Shown here one piece after another: positions 12,333 through 26,833 of a stretch of 64,000 nt of DNA. The stretch is from Necropsobacter massiliensis (GTDB taxonomy: Bacteria; Pseudomonadota; Gammaproteobacteria; Enterobacterales; Pasteurellaceae). Made by a program: the position numbers and the translations under genes. The notes under the pieces are model-generated. The model saw only the letters and a program-made list of their open reading frames with translations, was not told where the DNA came from and did no database searches. The first letter of the stretch is position 1. The number at the start of each line of letters is the position of its first letter. Location: positions 1-64,000 of the forward strand of contig NZ_LN776189.1 of assembly GCF_000827595.2 (NCBI RefSeq), given 5' to 3'.

Positions 12333-13040
12333 ATGGGTCAAAAAGTACATCCACATGGTATTCGCTTAGGCATCGTTAAGCCTTGGAGCTCTACTTGGTT
12401 TGCGAATACACAAGATTTCGCGTCTAACTTAGACGGCGATTTCAAAGTACGTAAATTCTTGAATAAAGAATTAGCGAATGCTTCAGTGTCACGTATCACT
12501 ATTGAACGTCCGGCTAAAAGTATTCGTGTCACAATTCACACGGCTCGCCCGGGTATCGTTATCGGTAAAAAAGGTGAAGATGTTGAAAAATTGCGTCATG
12601 CTGTTGCGACAATCGCAGGTGTGCCAGCGCAAATCAACATCGCTGAAGTGAAAAAACCTGAATTAGATGCAAAATTAGTTGCAGACAGTATCGCTTCTCA
12701 GTTGGAACGTCGTGTTATGTTCCGTCGTGCGATGAAACGCGCAGTACAAAACGCAATGCGTTTAGGTGCGAAAGGCATCAAAGTTGAAGTAAGCGGTCGT
12801 TTAGGTGGTGCAGAAATTGCACGTTCTGAATGGTATCGTGAAGGTCGCGTACCATTACATACACTACGTGCGGACATCGATTATAACACTGCTGAAGCTC
12901 ATACTACATACGGCGTTATCGGCGTTAAAGTATGGATCTTCAAAGGTGAAATTCTTGGTGGAATGGCTGCAATTGCACAACAACCGGAACAACAACCTGC
13001 CGCGCCTAAAAAGGCACCTCGCGGTAAAGGTCGTAAGTAA
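12333..13040 (+). CDS. rpsC: Ribosomal protein S3
   Basis: 30S mRNA-entry protein. It is 235 aa from the ATG at 12333 ([18 protein letters not shown]) with AGAGGAA in front; a longer frame back to 12300 overlaps rplV and is not needed. The KH domain has the GxxG loop as GKKG in [18 protein letters not shown] Pro/Gln/Lys-rich tail is normal for gammaproteobacteria. Confidence 0.97.
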   Translation: MGQKVHPHGIRLGIVKPWSSTWFANTQDFASNLDGDFKVRKFLNKELANASVSRITIERPAKSIRVTIHTARPGIVIGKKGEDVEKLRHAVATIAGVPAQINIAEVKKPELDAKLVADSIASQLERRVMFRRAMKRAVQNAMRLGAKGIKVEVSGRLGGAEIARSEWYREGRVPLHTLRADIDYNTAEAHTTYGVIGVKVWIFKGEILGGMAAIAQQPEQQPAAPKKAPRGKGRK

Positions 13041-13053
13041 GGAGAATTGCTAA

Positions 13054-13463
<410 letters not shown>

Positions 13464-13464
<1 letters not shown>

Positions 13465-13655
13465 TGAAAGCTCAAGAACTACGTACAAAAACTGTTGAAG
13501 AGCTGAATGCTGAATTGGCTAACTTGTTAGGTGAGCAATTCAAATTGCGTATGCAAGCAGCCACCGGTCAGCTTCAACAAACCCATCAGTTAAAACAAGT
13601 GCGTCGCAGTATTGCACAGGTGAAAACTGTATTAACCGAAAAGGCGGGTGAGTAA
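13464..13655 (+). CDS. rpmC: Ribosomal protein L29
   Basis: Small helical-hairpin protein at the tunnel exit, 63 aa ([18 protein letters not shown], then [16 protein letters not shown]). It is coupled to both neighbours by TAATG overlaps. Confidence 0.97.
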
Positions 13656-13912
13656 TGACTGATAAAATTCGTTCAGTGCAAGGTAAAGTTGTCAGCGACA
13701 AAATGGAAAAATCCTTTGTTGTTGCTATTGAGCGCAAGGTTAAACATCCGCTTTACGGTAAGTTTATCCGTCGCACAACCAAACTTCATGTACACGATGA
13801 AAATAACGAAGCCCAGTTGGGTGATGTGGTAGAGATTCGTCAATGTCGTCCAATCTCTAAAACTAAATCATGGACACTGGTTCGTGTTGTAGAAAAAGCA
13901 GTAATTGCTTAA
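13655..13912 (+). CDS. rpsQ: Ribosomal protein S17
   Basis: 30S OB-fold assembly protein, 85 aa, with [20 protein letters not shown] and a conserved [19 protein letters not shown]-like C-terminal half. It is the last gene of the S10 operon, followed 17 bp later by a strong terminator. Confidence 0.97.
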   Translation: MTDKIRSVQGKVVSDKMEKSFVVAIERKVKHPLYGKFIRRTTKLHVHDENNEAQLGDVVEIRQCRPISKTKSWTLVRVVEKAVIA

Positions 13913-13929
13913 TTTACGCTTATCAAATA

Positions 13930-13958
13930 AAGCCTCGGTGAAAGCCGAGGCTTTTTTC
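13930..13958 (+). terminator. Strong terminator ending the S10 operon
   Basis: A GC-rich perfect stem AAGCCTCGG / CCGAGGCTT (13930-13938 and 13945-13953) is followed by a run of T. In E. coli the S10 and spc operons are close and partly co-transcribed; here they look uncoupled. Confidence 0.9.
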
Positions 13959-14418
13959 AAAAACTTTTTTAAAAATGACCGCACTTTTACAGCATGAGTC
14001 TCTAAGGGAGAGGTATGTTGCTGTTGGCGCGGTGATGATTACGCGTGTTTTATAGATAAGAGAACCGCTCATGGCGAGGTATCGCGGATCGCGCCGTCGG
14101 TGCGTTTTTAGGTCTGGCTTGCGGTAGTTCACAAACCCCCCATATCTCACAAGTAGCGATTCAATCCCATCGATATTTTACGCTATTGCTGTTGCGTGTA
14201 TTTGCCGGTATATCCTCCGTCCATGTTATCTATGAGAATTTCACTACGCTAAACGGCGAAAAACCAATCTCGCTTTGTGCGGTAAGCGTTAGCAGTGTGT
14301 TGGCACGCATATTGACGGCATCTGATATCTGGCTATATTCACTCACCTTTGACAAGCTATACTCCGAAAGTGCGGTCGTTTTTTCGCATGTTTCAGCCGT
14401 TGCAATCGCATAAATCAG
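13959..14418. other. Unexplained DNA between S10 and spc operons
   Basis: About 460 bp without a convincing gene. It carries inverted Hin-type USS at 13978-13986 (ACCGCACTT) and 14368-14376 (AAGTGCGGT). Minus-strand frames give two protein-like stretches. One, at 14150-13923, includes ITAPTATYLSLRDSC. The other, at 14529-14230, includes NTLLTLTAQSEIGFSPF and runs into the start of rplN. They resemble short phage-like ORFs that I loosely recall from Pasteurellaceae, but I cannot assign a family. The stretch may be a decayed insertion. Confidence 0.4.
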
Positions 14419-14447
14419 TTGTCTTTTTATTTGAGTTTTTGTATAAT
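14419..14447 (+). promoter_or_regulatory. Probable spc operon promoter
   Basis: TTGTCT (14419-14424), a 17-bp spacer and TATAAT (14442-14447) lie about 75 bp before rplN. The position matches the known spc promoter between rpsQ and rplN in Enterobacteria. It is needed here because a terminator closes the S10 operon. Confidence 0.65.
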
Positions 14448-14508
14448 CCGCCAACCTATTTCCCATGGTGGGAATAGGCACGTCCCGAAAGGGTTTTTTT
14501 AATTTTAG

Positions 14509-14892
<384 letters not shown>

Positions 14893-14905
14893 GGAGAAGT
14901 GAGAA

Positions 14906-16095
<1,190 letters not shown>

Positions 16096-16120
16096 TTACC
16101 ACTTATTGGAATCGGAGTAA

Positions 16121-16519
<399 letters not shown>

Positions 16520-16533
16520 AGAGAGGTAGGAAA

Positions 16534-17067
16534 ATGTCTCGTGTTGCAAAGGCACCTGTTGGTATTCCTGCCGGTGTTGAGGTAAAACTTAACGGTCAGC
16601 TACTAACAGTGAAAGGTAAGAATGGCGAGTTATCTCGTAACATTCATAACTCAGTTGAAGTTAAACAAGATAATGGTGAATTGACATTCGCTCCACGTGA
16701 GGGAATTGTCGGTGCTAACGCGCAAGCGGGTACAGCTCGTGCATTAGTTAATGCAATGGTTATCGGTGTTACTGAAGGCTTCACTAAGAAGTTACAATTA
16801 GTGGGTGTTGGTTACAGAGCTCAAATTAAAGGCAACGTAGTTGCATTAAGTTTAGGTTTTTCACACCCTGTTGAACACACATTACCTGCAGGTATTACCG
16901 CTGAATGTCCATCTCAGACCGAAATCGTGTTGAAAGGTGCAGACAAACAGTTAATCGGTCAAGTTGCTGCAGATATTCGTGCTTATCGCCGTCCTGAGCC
17001 TTATAAAGGTAAAGGTGTACGCTATGCTGATGAAGTTGTGCGTACAAAAGAGGCTAAGAAGAAATAA
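16534..17067 (+). CDS. rplF: Ribosomal protein L6
   Basis: 50S protein near the sarcin-ricin loop, 177 aa. It has two repeated domains and the C-terminal signature [16 protein letters not shown]. Confidence 0.98.
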   Translation: MSRVAKAPVGIPAGVEVKLNGQLLTVKGKNGELSRNIHNSVEVKQDNGELTFAPREGIVGANAQAGTARALVNAMVIGVTEGFTKKLQLVGVGYRAQIKGNVVALSLGFSHPVEHTLPAGITAECPSQTEIVLKGADKQLIGQVAADIRAYRRPEPYKGKGVRYADEVVRTKEAKKK

Positions 17068-17080
17068 TTAAGGTAACACT

Positions 17081-17434
17081 ATGGATAAGAAATCAGCTCG
17101 TATCCGTCGTGCAACTCGTGCACGCCATATGATGAGAGAGCAAGGTGTAACCCGCTTAGTGGTTCACCGTACCCCGCGTCATATTTATGCACAGGTAATT
17201 GCACCGAACGGTTCAGAAGTGCTTGCCGCTGCTTCTACAGTTGAAAAAGCAATTAGTGAGCAAGTGAAATATACCGGAAATAAAGATGCCGCAGCAGTAG
17301 TTGGTAAACTGGTTGCTGAAAGAGCATTGGCAAAAGGCATTAAAGACGTTGCGTTTGACCGTTCCGGTTTTAAATATCATGGTCGTGTCCAATCTTTAGC
17401 GGACGCTGCCCGTGAAGCTGGTCTACAGTTCTAA
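17081..17434 (+). CDS. rplR: Ribosomal protein L18
   Basis: 5S rRNA-binding protein, 117 aa, with [18 protein letters not shown] and the C-terminal [20 protein letters not shown] motif. Confidence 0.98.
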   Translation: MDKKSARIRRATRARHMMREQGVTRLVVHRTPRHIYAQVIAPNGSEVLAAASTVEKAISEQVKYTGNKDAAAVVGKLVAERALAKGIKDVAFDRSGFKYHGRVQSLADAAREAGLQF

Positions 17435-17449
17435 TAGAGGTAATTTTAG

Positions 17450-17950
<501 letters not shown>

Positions 17951-17956
17951 TTGACA

Positions 17957-18136
17957 ATGGCTAAAACTATTAAAGTAACACAAGTGCGTAGCTCAATTGC
18001 TCGTTTACCGAAGCATAAAGCTACACTACGTGGTCTTGGTCTTCGCCATATGCACCATACCGTTGAGTTAATCGATACTCCGGCAGTACGCGGTATGATT
18101 AACCAAGTTTCATACATGGTTAAAGTGGAGGAGTAA
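17957..18136 (+). CDS. rpmD: Ribosomal protein L30
   Basis: 59-aa 50S protein ([20 protein letters not shown]). The start is the ATG at 17957; a TTG two codons upstream is less likely because family members begin MAKT. Confidence 0.96.
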
Positions 18137-18140
18137 GAGA

Positions 18141-18575
18141 ATGCGTTTAAATACTCTGTCTCCGGCTGAAGGTGCTAAACATAGTGCGAAGCGCCTAGGT
18201 CGTGGTATTGGTTCCGGTTTAGGAAAAACCGGTGGCCGTGGTCATAAAGGTCAGAAATCTCGTACCGGCGGCGGTGTTCGTCGTGGTTTCGAAGGTGGTC
18301 AGATGCCTTTATACCGTCGTTTACCGAAATTTGGTTTTACTTCAATGAAAGCAGCAGTTACTGCTGAAGTTCGTTTGAATGATTTAGCCAAAGTGGAAGG
18401 TAATGTAGTCACTTTAGAAACATTGAAAGCGGCAAACATCTTAACCAAAGATATTCAATTTGCAAAAGTTATTCTTGCAGGTGAAGTCAAAGGTGCTGTA
18501 GTTGTTCGTGGTTTACGTGTAACTAAAGGCGCAAGAGCAGCAATTGAAGCTGCTGGCGGTTCAGTTGAGGAATAA
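18141..18575 (+). CDS. rplO: Ribosomal protein L15
   Basis: Late 50S assembly protein, 144 aa, with the glycine/arginine-rich N-terminal extension ([20 protein letters not shown]) and [17 protein letters not shown]. Confidence 0.98.
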   Translation: MRLNTLSPAEGAKHSAKRLGRGIGSGLGKTGGRGHKGQKSRTGGGVRRGFEGGQMPLYRRLPKFGFTSMKAAVTAEVRLNDLAKVEGNVVTLETLKAANILTKDIQFAKVILAGEVKGAVVVRGLRVTKGARAAIEAAGGSVEE

Positions 18576-18582
18576 TTAACAA

Positions 18583-19908
18583 ATGGCTAAGCAACCAGGT
18601 TATCAAAGTAGAAGTACTCAAAGCGGTACGGGTGAACTGAAAAGCAGATTATTGTTTGTGCTGGGTGCACTGATCGTATTCCGTATTGGTTCTTTCATTC
18701 CGGTTCCTGGTATTGATGCAGCCGTGTTAGCTCAATTGCTTGAACAACAAAAAGGCACCATTATTGATATGTTTAACATGTTTTCCGGTGGTGCTTTGAG
18801 TCGTGCGTCGATTTTTGCATTAGGTATCATGCCGTATATTTCGGCATCGATTATTATTCAATTATTGACAACGGTTCACCCGGCATTATCTGAGTTAAAG
18901 AAAGAAGGTGAGAGCGGACGTCGTAAAATCAGTAAATATACGCGTTATTCGACTTTAGTTCTTGCCACCATTCAGGCAATCGGTATTTCTACTGGGTTGC
19001 CTAATATGTTACCGGGCTTAGTGCCGAATCTCGGTTTCGGTTTTTATTTTACTGCTGTTATCAGCCTCGTCACCGGAACAATGTTCCTGATGTGGTTGGG
19101 AGAGCAGATCACCGAACGCGGTATCGGTAACGGTATTTCTTTAATTATCTTTGCGGGGATTGTTGCAGGTCTTCCTTCAGCAATAGGTCAGACTATTGAG
19201 CAGGCTCGTCAAGGGCAAATGCATCTATTAGTTCTCTTGTTAATCGCCGTTATTGTTTTCGCAGTTACCTATTTTGTCGTCTTTGTTGAAAGAGGACAGC
19301 GTAGAATTAAAGTTGAGTATGCTAAGCGCCAACAAGGTCGTCAAATTTTAGGCGGGCATACCACTCATTTGCCATTGAAAGTTAATATGGCCGGCGTTAT
19401 TCCGGCAATTTTTGCTTCAAGTATTATCTTGTTTCCTGCGACTATTACATCATGGTTCGGGCAGGGTTCAAGTCTAGAGTGGTTAACTGACTTGTCGATG
19501 TTATTACATCCGGGACAGCCTTTATATTTGATCGTTTATGCGGTGGCGATTATCTTCTTCAGTTTTTTCTATACTGCAATGCAATATAATCCGCGCGATA
19601 CAGCAGATAATCTGAAAAAATCGGGTGCATTTATACCCGGAATTAGACCCGGTGAACAGACATCACGGTATATTGATAAAATTATGACCCGTTTGACTTT
19701 AATCGGCGGTTTATATATCACATTCGTGTGTTTGGTTCCTTATATTATGACATCAGCTTGGAACGTACAATTCTACTTCGGTGGAACGTCTTTACTGATT
19801 GTTGTAGTGGTAATTATGGATTTCATCGTTCAGGTTCAAAGTCACTTAATGTCGACGAAATATGAATCTGCGCTGAAAAAAGCAAACCTTAAAGGTTTCG
19901 GACAATAG
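18583..19908 (+). CDS. secY: Preprotein translocase subunit SecY
   Basis: Inner-membrane channel of the SecYEG translocon, 441 aa with ten predicted membrane spans. Visible landmarks are the plug region after [24 protein letters not shown] in the first large cytoplasmic loop, and the SecA-contacting loop [20 protein letters not shown]. It lies 7 bp after rplO and closes the spc unit with rpmJ. Confidence 0.98.
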   Translation: MAKQPGYQSRSTQSGTGELKSRLLFVLGALIVFRIGSFIPVPGIDAAVLAQLLEQQKGTIIDMFNMFSGGALSRASIFALGIMPYISASIIIQLLTTVHPALSELKKEGESGRRKISKYTRYSTLVLATIQAIGISTGLPNMLPGLVPNLGFGFYFTAVISLVTGTMFLMWLGEQITERGIGNGISLIIFAGIVAGLPSAIGQTIEQARQGQMHLLVLLLIAVIVFAVTYFVVFVERGQRRIKVEYAKRQQGRQILGGHTTHLPLKVNMAGVIPAIFASSIILFPATITSWFGQGSSLEWLTDLSMLLHPGQPLYLIVYAVAIIFFSFFYTAMQYNPRDTADNLKKSGAFIPGIRPGEQTSRYIDKIMTRLTLIGGLYITFVCLVPYIMTSAWNVQFYFGGTSLLIVVVVIMDFIVQVQSHLMSTKYESALKKANLKGFGQ

Positions 19909-19925
19909 TCCGTAAGGGATAAGCA

Positions 19926-20039
19926 ATGAAAGTTCGTGCTTCCGTTAAGAAATTATGTCGTAACTGTAAAATTGTTAAACGTGAAGGCGTTGTACGCGTT
20001 TTGTGCAGCGATCCTAAACATAAGCAACGTCAAGGTTAA
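19926..20039 (+). CDS. rpmJ: Ribosomal protein L36
   Basis: A 37-aa protein easily missed because of its size ([20 protein letters not shown] at the start). It is the zinc-binding C+ form: Cys11, Cys14, Cys27 and His32 are all present. It lies 17 bp after secY, the standard position at the end of the spc operon. Confidence 0.96.
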   Translation: MKVRASVKKLCRNCKIVKREGVVRVLCSDPKHKQRQG

Positions 20040-20195
20040 TTGACATTTTTCTTGCAAAGAACCGGCTGGGCATATATAATGCTCAGCTCATTTATGTCCT
20101 TGATATACTGTTTGAGTATCCTGAAAACGGGCTTTTCAAGATCAGTATATCAAATCAATTAAAATATAGGAGTGCATAGTGGCCCGTATTGCAGG
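20040..20195 (+). promoter_or_regulatory. Alpha operon promoter region and S4-binding leader
   Basis: TATAAT at 20073-20078 is preceded by TTGCAA at 20052-20057 (15-bp spacing) and a TTGACA further up, a plausible alpha promoter. From about 20100 the leader carries TTTGAGTATCCTGAAAACGG followed by GCTTTTCA, as in the E. coli alpha-operon pseudoknot. It also has a long stem TGATATACTG / CAGTATATCA, then GGAGTGCATAGTGG around the GTG start of rpsM. S4 binding to this pseudoknot represses the operon in E. coli. Confidence 0.8.
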
Positions 20196-20535
20196 CATTA
20201 ACATTCCTGATCATAAACACGCTGTAATCGCTTTAACTGCAATTTACGGTATCGGTAAGACCCGTTCAAAAGCCATTTGTGCTGCGGCGGGAGTTGCCGA
20301 AGATGTTAAGATCAGCGAATTGTCTGAAGAGCAGATTGATAAACTGCGTGACGAAGTTGGTAAATTTACCGTTGAAGGTGACTTACGCCGTGAAGTAACA
20401 CTTAACATTAAACGCCTACTTGATTTAGGCTGTTATCGTGGTTTACGTCATCGTCGTAGTTTACCGGTACGTGGTCAACGTACTAAAACTAATGCGCGTA
20501 CCCGTAAGGGTCCTCGTAAGCCGATCAAGAAATAG
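20179..20535 (+). CDS. rpsM: Ribosomal protein S13
   Basis: 30S head protein contacting P-site tRNA, 118 aa, with the helix-two-turn-helix and basic tail [20 protein letters not shown]. The start is GTG at 20179, set by the conserved alpha leader (GGAGTGCATAGTG). Confidence 0.98.
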   Translation: MARIAGINIPDHKHAVIALTAIYGIGKTRSKAICAAAGVAEDVKISELSEEQIDKLRDEVGKFTVEGDLRREVTLNIKRLLDLGCYRGLRHRRSLPVRGQRTKTNARTRKGPRKPIKK

Positions 20536-20550
20536 TCGGGGTAAATTTAA

Positions 20551-20940
<390 letters not shown>

Positions 20941-20969
20941 TGGCGTCATAGGATAGTTGGAGAAAGAAA

Positions 20970-21590
20970 ATGGCAAGATATTTGGGTCCTAAGCTCAAGC
21001 TAAGCCGTCGTGAAGGCACTGACTTATTCCTTAAGTCAGGTGTGCGCGCGATTGATTCAAAATGTAAAATTGATACAGCACCCGGTCAACACGGTGCTCG
21101 TAAACCGCGTTTGTCAGACTATGGTAGTCAATTACGTGAAAAACAAAAAGTTCGTCGTATCTATGGTATTTTAGAACGTCAATTCCGTAACTACTATAAA
21201 GAAGCAAACCGCTTAAAAGGTAATACCGGTGAAAATTTACTAGTATTATTGGAAGGTCGATTGGATAACGTTGTTTATCGCATGGGCTTTGCTGCAACTC
21301 GTGCTGAGGCTCGTCAGTTGGTGAGTCACAAAGCGATTGTTGTAAATGGTCGTGTAGTTAATATCCCATCTTTCCAAGTTTCAGTTGATGATGTCGTTGC
21401 TGTTCGTGAAAAATCGAAAAAACAAGCACGTATTAAAGCATCATTGGAGTTAGCAGAACAGAGAGAAAAACCGACTTGGTTAGAAGTTGATGCTGCTAAA
21501 ATGGAAGGTGTGTTCAAACGTGTTCCTGAACGTTCTGATTTATCAGCAGACATTAACGAACATCTGATCGTTGAGCTTTATTCTAAATAA
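20970..21590 (+). CDS. rpsD: Ribosomal protein S4
   Basis: 16S assembly initiator and repressor of the alpha operon, 206 aa, with [20 protein letters not shown] and the S4 domain [20 protein letters not shown]. It can also join antitermination complexes in E. coli. Confidence 0.98.
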   Translation: MARYLGPKLKLSRREGTDLFLKSGVRAIDSKCKIDTAPGQHGARKPRLSDYGSQLREKQKVRRIYGILERQFRNYYKEANRLKGNTGENLLVLLEGRLDNVVYRMGFAATRAEARQLVSHKAIVVNGRVVNIPSFQVSVDDVVAVREKSKKQARIKASLELAEQREKPTWLEVDAAKMEGVFKRVPERSDLSADINEHLIVELYSK

Positions 21591-21622
21591 TAGTTAAAGC
21601 TTCGTAGCAAAGAGAGGATAAA

Positions 21623-22612
21623 ATGCAGGGTTCTGTTACAGAATTTTTAAAACCACGTTTAGTTGATATTGAGCAAATCAGCTCAACTCATGCTAAGGTG
21701 ATCTTAGAACCGTTAGAGCGTGGCTTCGGTCATACTCTAGGTAATGCATTGCGTCGTATTCTTCTGTCTTCAATGCCGGGTTGTGCCGTTACTGAAGTCG
21801 AAATTGATGGCGTATTGCATGAATATAGTAGTAAAGAAGGTGTTCAAGAAGATATTATTGAGGTTCTTCTAAACTTAAAAGGCCTAGCGGTTAAAGTACA
21901 GAACAAAGATAATGTTTTTCTGACACTAAGCAAGTCTGGAATTGGCCCTGTTGTTGCAGCAGACATCGTTCATGATGGCGATGTTGAGATTGTGAATCCT
22001 GATCATGTCATTTGTCACTTGACTGACGAAAACGCATCAATCAATATGCGTATTCGTGTTCAGCGTGGCAGAGGATATGTTCCGGCATCAGCTCGAGTTC
22101 ACGCTCAGGATGAAGAACGTCCTATCGGTCGTTTATTAGTAGATGCTTGTTATAGTCCAGTTGACCGTATTGCTTACAATGTTGAAGCGGCACGTGTTGA
22201 ACAACGTACTGACTTGGATAAGTTGGTGATTGAACTGGAAACAAACGGCACTATTGATCCGGAAGAGGCGATTCGCCGTGCGGCAACGATTTTAGCAGAG
22301 CAACTAGATGCATTCGTTGATTTGCGAGATGTTCGTCAACCGGAAGTCAAGGAAGAAAAACCGGAATTTGATCCGATTTTGTTACGTCCTGTTGATGACT
22401 TAGAGTTGACAGTTCGTTCTGCTAACTGTTTGAAAGCAGAAACAATTCATTATATCGGTGATTTAGTACAGCGTACTGAAGTCGAGTTATTAAAAACGCC
22501 TAATCTTGGTAAAAAATCACTTACTGAAATTAAGGATGTTTTGGCTTCGCGCGGCTTGTCACTGGGTATGCGCCTTGAGAATTGGCCACCAGCAAGTATT
22601 GCTGAAGACTAG
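21623..22612 (+). CDS. rpoA: RNA polymerase alpha subunit
   Basis: 329 aa. The N-terminal assembly domain has [21 protein letters not shown] linker near 235-250 precedes the C-terminal domain that contacts UP elements and activators such as CRP ([33 protein letters not shown]). Confidence 0.99.
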   Translation: MQGSVTEFLKPRLVDIEQISSTHAKVILEPLERGFGHTLGNALRRILLSSMPGCAVTEVEIDGVLHEYSSKEGVQEDIIEVLLNLKGLAVKVQNKDNVFLTLSKSGIGPVVAADIVHDGDVEIVNPDHVICHLTDENASINMRIRVQRGRGYVPASARVHAQDEERPIGRLLVDACYSPVDRIAYNVEAARVEQRTDLDKLVIELETNGTIDPEEAIRRAATILAEQLDAFVDLRDVRQPEVKEEKPEFDPILLRPVDDLELTVRSANCLKAETIHYIGDLVQRTEVELLKTPNLGKKSLTEIKDVLASRGLSLGMRLENWPPASIAED

Positions 22613-22623
22613 TTTGGTCATAG

Positions 22624-23046
<423 letters not shown>

Positions 23047-23067
23047 TTTATTAATGAATTAATTGAG

Positions 23068-23096
23068 AAGCTCACAGTAATGTGGGCTTTTTTATT
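23068..23096 (+). terminator. Terminator of the alpha operon
   Basis: Stem AAGCTCACA / TGTGGGCTT (23068-23076 and 23081-23089, one wobble) followed by TTTTTTATT. From here to 23409 I see no gene, only two Hin-type USS (23218-23226 and inverted at 23385-23393). Confidence 0.85.
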
Positions 23097-23409
23097 GCCA
23101 TTATTATACCGCTTTTCTGTAGCCCAAGATCATTACAACGCTGAATTGGATATTAGCAACGGAATGCGCCGCCAATAACGCAGATACGTGCGCGATATTT
23201 GATTTCTCACGAAATAAAAGTGCGGTCGAAAAATTCAAGATTTTGCAGTAAATACAAAAATTTATCGCGGCGGTTATCTCTGTTTAATCATATCAATTGT
23301 GCTTCGGATGCAGATAAATTTCATCGCTACAGACAAATATGAGGCGCACTGCTATTGTTGTATATCGGAAAAATCTCTTATCTGACCGCACTTTCGTCTG
23401 CCGGCGGAT

Positions 23410-24093
23410 TTATCGGTCGTCAACACCGCGCAGCAAATAATGCCCTTCTTCATCGCATAGGCTACGGAAACCAACATTTGTAATACGGTAGGCTATATTG
23501 GCGGACATATTACGGTAGTCGAAATTTTCATGATGATGACCATGAAAAATATGTTTGACTTGCATGCTTTCCGCTAATTGATTGATGACTCGAAATCCAC
23601 CGGGATGAGGTTTCGGCGCCTCATGGCAAATTAGAATATCCGCTTGTTGAGTTTCCAGTATCTCAATATCGGAAGGGAAAATGGATGTGCGGTGACGCAG
23701 TGGAATGCCGCCGCGCCAGATTTTTTCCTGCGGACAATATTGGCAATAGTGAATCGGATCAAAAAACAATGCCTTATTCGGCGGCATCCAGATTTGTCCG
23801 CGAAATACGCCGCCTAAACCAGCAATACGCCGATTTTGAATTGTCACCACCCGACCATGCAGATTGCGCTGTTTCCATGCGCTCCCCCATAAGGCCTCAA
23901 ATGCCGCCACGGTTTTGCTGTCATGATTACCGTGAATAAACCACAAGTCGCAATATTGGGCGAGTTTATCCAGTTCATCGGTTGAGGTTAATTGCAAGTC
24001 GCCGAGTATTACAAGCGCGATATCTTCTCTTTGCTGAATAAAAGGATAAAGATGATTAAAACTGCCGTGCGGATCGCCTGCAAATAAAATCAT
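23410..24093 (-). CDS. Metallophosphoesterase of unknown substrate
   Basis: Calcineurin-like phosphoesterase, 227 aa from the ATG at 24093; the longer frame back to 24180 would run into nadR. Motifs in order: AGDPHGS, VILGDLQ, IHGNHDS, LICHEAPKPHPGG and HIFHGHHHENF, giving the dinuclear-metal ligands. The second block reads GDLQ rather than the usual GDxxD, which may narrow activity. It starts 7 bp after the nadR stop, so the two are probably one transcript. A role in nucleotide or NAD turnover is only a guess from this linkage. Confidence 0.8.
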   Translation of the reverse strand: MILFAGDPHGSFNHLYPFIQQREDIALVILGDLQLTSTDELDKLAQYCDLWFIHGNHDSKTVAAFEALWGSAWKQRNLHGRVVTIQNRRIAGLGGVFRGQIWMPPNKALFFDPIHYCQYCPQEKIWRGGIPLRHRTSIFPSDIEILETQQADILICHEAPKPHPGGFRVINQLAESMQVKHIFHGHHHENFDYRNMSANIAYRITNVGFRSLCDEEGHYLLRGVDDR

Positions 24094-24100
24094 AAGGTTT

Positions 24101-25417
<1,317 letters not shown>

Positions 25418-25454
25418 TTATAGCGCAGATTTGAAATAAAAGTGCGGTCGGAAT

Positions 25455-25706
25455 TTATTCGGTTTCTTGCTGGGATTGCAGTTGATCGAGACGTTTTTCC
25501 AATTCACTTAACTTTTCGCGCGTGCGCATAAGTACTTGAGTCTGCAAATCAAATTCCTCCCGCGTAACCAGATCCAGCTTTGCTAGCCGGGCTTGTAATG
25601 TCTGTTTTAGCTTTGCTTCGGCGTCTTGACCGAGGTCTTTAATGCCTTGCGGTAGGGCGTCTTGAATTTGTTGTATGATTTGCTCTATTTTTTGGGGATT
25701 AAGCAT
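25455..25706 (-). CDS. ubiK: Ubiquinone biosynthesis accessory factor UbiK
   Basis: Small coiled-coil protein (YqiC family, 83 aa) supporting the aerobic Ubi complex with UbiJ. The N-terminal half is amphipathic (KIEQIIQQIQDALPQGIKDL). The C-terminal half is a heptad coil (REEFDLQTQVLMRTREKLSE, then LEKRLDQLQ). A Hin-type USS at 25440-25448 lies between it and nadR. Confidence 0.9.
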   Translation of the reverse strand: MLNPQKIEQIIQQIQDALPQGIKDLGQDAEAKLKQTLQARLAKLDLVTREEFDLQTQVLMRTREKLSELEKRLDQLQSQQETE

Positions 25707-25814
25707 GATGACCTCACATTTTTGCGAATTTTGTCTATTGTATGCAACTTTGCCGCCGGTCGCTACAAATAAAAATATTTTTTCTCTATCCGGTTTGCGT
25801 TATACTAAGCGCGC

Positions 25815-25960
25815 ATTCTCAGGGCAGGGTGGAATTCCCTACCGGTGGTAAGTATCTTACAAGCCCACGAGCGTTTGATTGCCGCGATAGCGTGTCGTCA
25901 AAGTCAGCAGATTTGGTGTGAATCCAAAGCCGACAGTCACAGTCTGGATGGAAGAGAATA
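25815..25960 (+). promoter_or_regulatory. FMN riboswitch (RFN element)
   Basis: Contains the conserved RFN blocks: CTCAGGGCAGGGTGGAATTC near the start, CCTACCGGTGGTAAGT, AAGCCCACGAGCG, GTCAGCAGATTTGGTG and the closing CAGTCTGGATGGAAGAGAAT. It lies 125 bp upstream of ribB and should shut down ribB when FMN is high. Confidence 0.95.
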
Positions 25961-25962
25961 AA

Positions 25963-25996
25963 CAGGTTTTGTGTGCAAAACCTGCCTTTTTATTTG
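25963..25996 (+). terminator. Riboswitch expression-platform terminator
   Basis: Stem AGGTTTT / AAAACCT (25964-25970 and 25977-25983) followed by GCCTTTTTATTT comes directly after the RFN element. This suggests FMN control by transcription attenuation rather than only by masking the ribosome site, which is about 90 bp further on. Confidence 0.75.
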
Positions 25997-26084
25997 TTAT
26001 TGTTTTGCTAACCCTTAACGAGAGAAATAATCTTTCCTCATCAGCCCTGATTCTGGTAACTGTTAATTTATTAAGGATTTTACT

Positions 26085-26729
26085 ATGAATCAGTCAATTT
26101 TATCCCCTTTCGGTAATGCCGAACAACGTGTTGAAAACGCGATTGCCGCCTTCAAACAAGGAAACGGCGTATTAGTTCTGGACGATGAAAATCGTGAAAA
26201 TGAAGGTGATCTGATTTTTCCCGCCGAAACTATCACCACCGCGCAAATGGCGGCGCTTATCCGCTACGGCAGCGGCATCGTTTGTTTGTGTATCACGGAT
26301 GAACTGTGTCGGCAGCTTGATTTGCCGCCGATGGTGCAACACAATACCAGCGTGAATAAAACCGCATTCACTGTAACCATTGAAGCCGCCGAAGGCGTCA
26401 CTACCGGCGTATCTGCCGCCGATCGCGTAACAACAATCAAAGCCGCCATTGCCGCAGGCGCCAAAGCGCAGGATTTACATCGACCGGGGCATGTTTTCCC
26501 GTTGAGAGCGGCGGAAAACGGCGTATTGACTCGAAATGGTCATACCGAAGCTGCTGTAGATTTAGCACGTTTGGCCGGCTATAAACCAGCCGGCGTAATT
26601 TGTGAAATTACCAATGATGATGGCAGCATGGCAAGAGCACCGCAGCTGGTAGAATTTGTTAAGCAGCATGGCTATGCGTTGGTGACTATTGAAGATTTAA
26701 TCAGTTATCGTAAAAAATATCATTGTTAA
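26085..26729 (+). CDS. ribB: 3,4-dihydroxy-2-butanone 4-phosphate synthase
   Basis: Converts ribulose 5-phosphate to the four-carbon riboflavin precursor plus formate. The 214 aa match the monofunctional RibB length. Key blocks: [17 protein letters not shown] (acidic loop), [26 protein letters not shown] and [10 protein letters not shown]. It is a stand-alone gene under the FMN riboswitch. Confidence 0.97.
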   Translation: MNQSILSPFGNAEQRVENAIAAFKQGNGVLVLDDENRENEGDLIFPAETITTAQMAALIRYGSGIVCLCITDELCRQLDLPPMVQHNTSVNKTAFTVTIEAAEGVTTGVSAADRVTTIKAAIAAGAKAQDLHRPGHVFPLRAAENGVLTRNGHTEAAVDLARLAGYKPAGVICEITNDDGSMARAPQLVEFVKQHGYALVTIEDLISYRKKYHC

Positions 26730-26758
26730 ATTTTTTTATTCGTCGTTATTATAGTTGA

Positions 26759-26796
26759 TAGCAGTATAGTTAATAGTATACTGCTATTTTTTACCC
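26759..26796 (+). terminator. Terminator after ribB
   Basis: Stem ATAGCAGTATA / TATACTGCTAT followed by TTTTTT, between ribB and the SorC-type regulator. Confidence 0.85.
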
Positions 26797-26833
26797 TAAA
26801 TTTAATGCATAAGCTGAAAAACGAAAATGTATC

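Noticed and set aside
14186-14413. Plus-strand 75-codon ORF in the S10-spc gap
   Set aside because: No ribosome site, no recognisable family, and it overlaps USS-derived sequence. The minus-strand stretches look more protein-like but are also unproven.
20040-20078. TTGACA plus TATAAT as a perfect alpha-operon promoter
   Set aside because: The spacing between them is 27 bp, too long for sigma-70. The closer TTGCAA at 15 bp is more likely, so only a tentative promoter was called.
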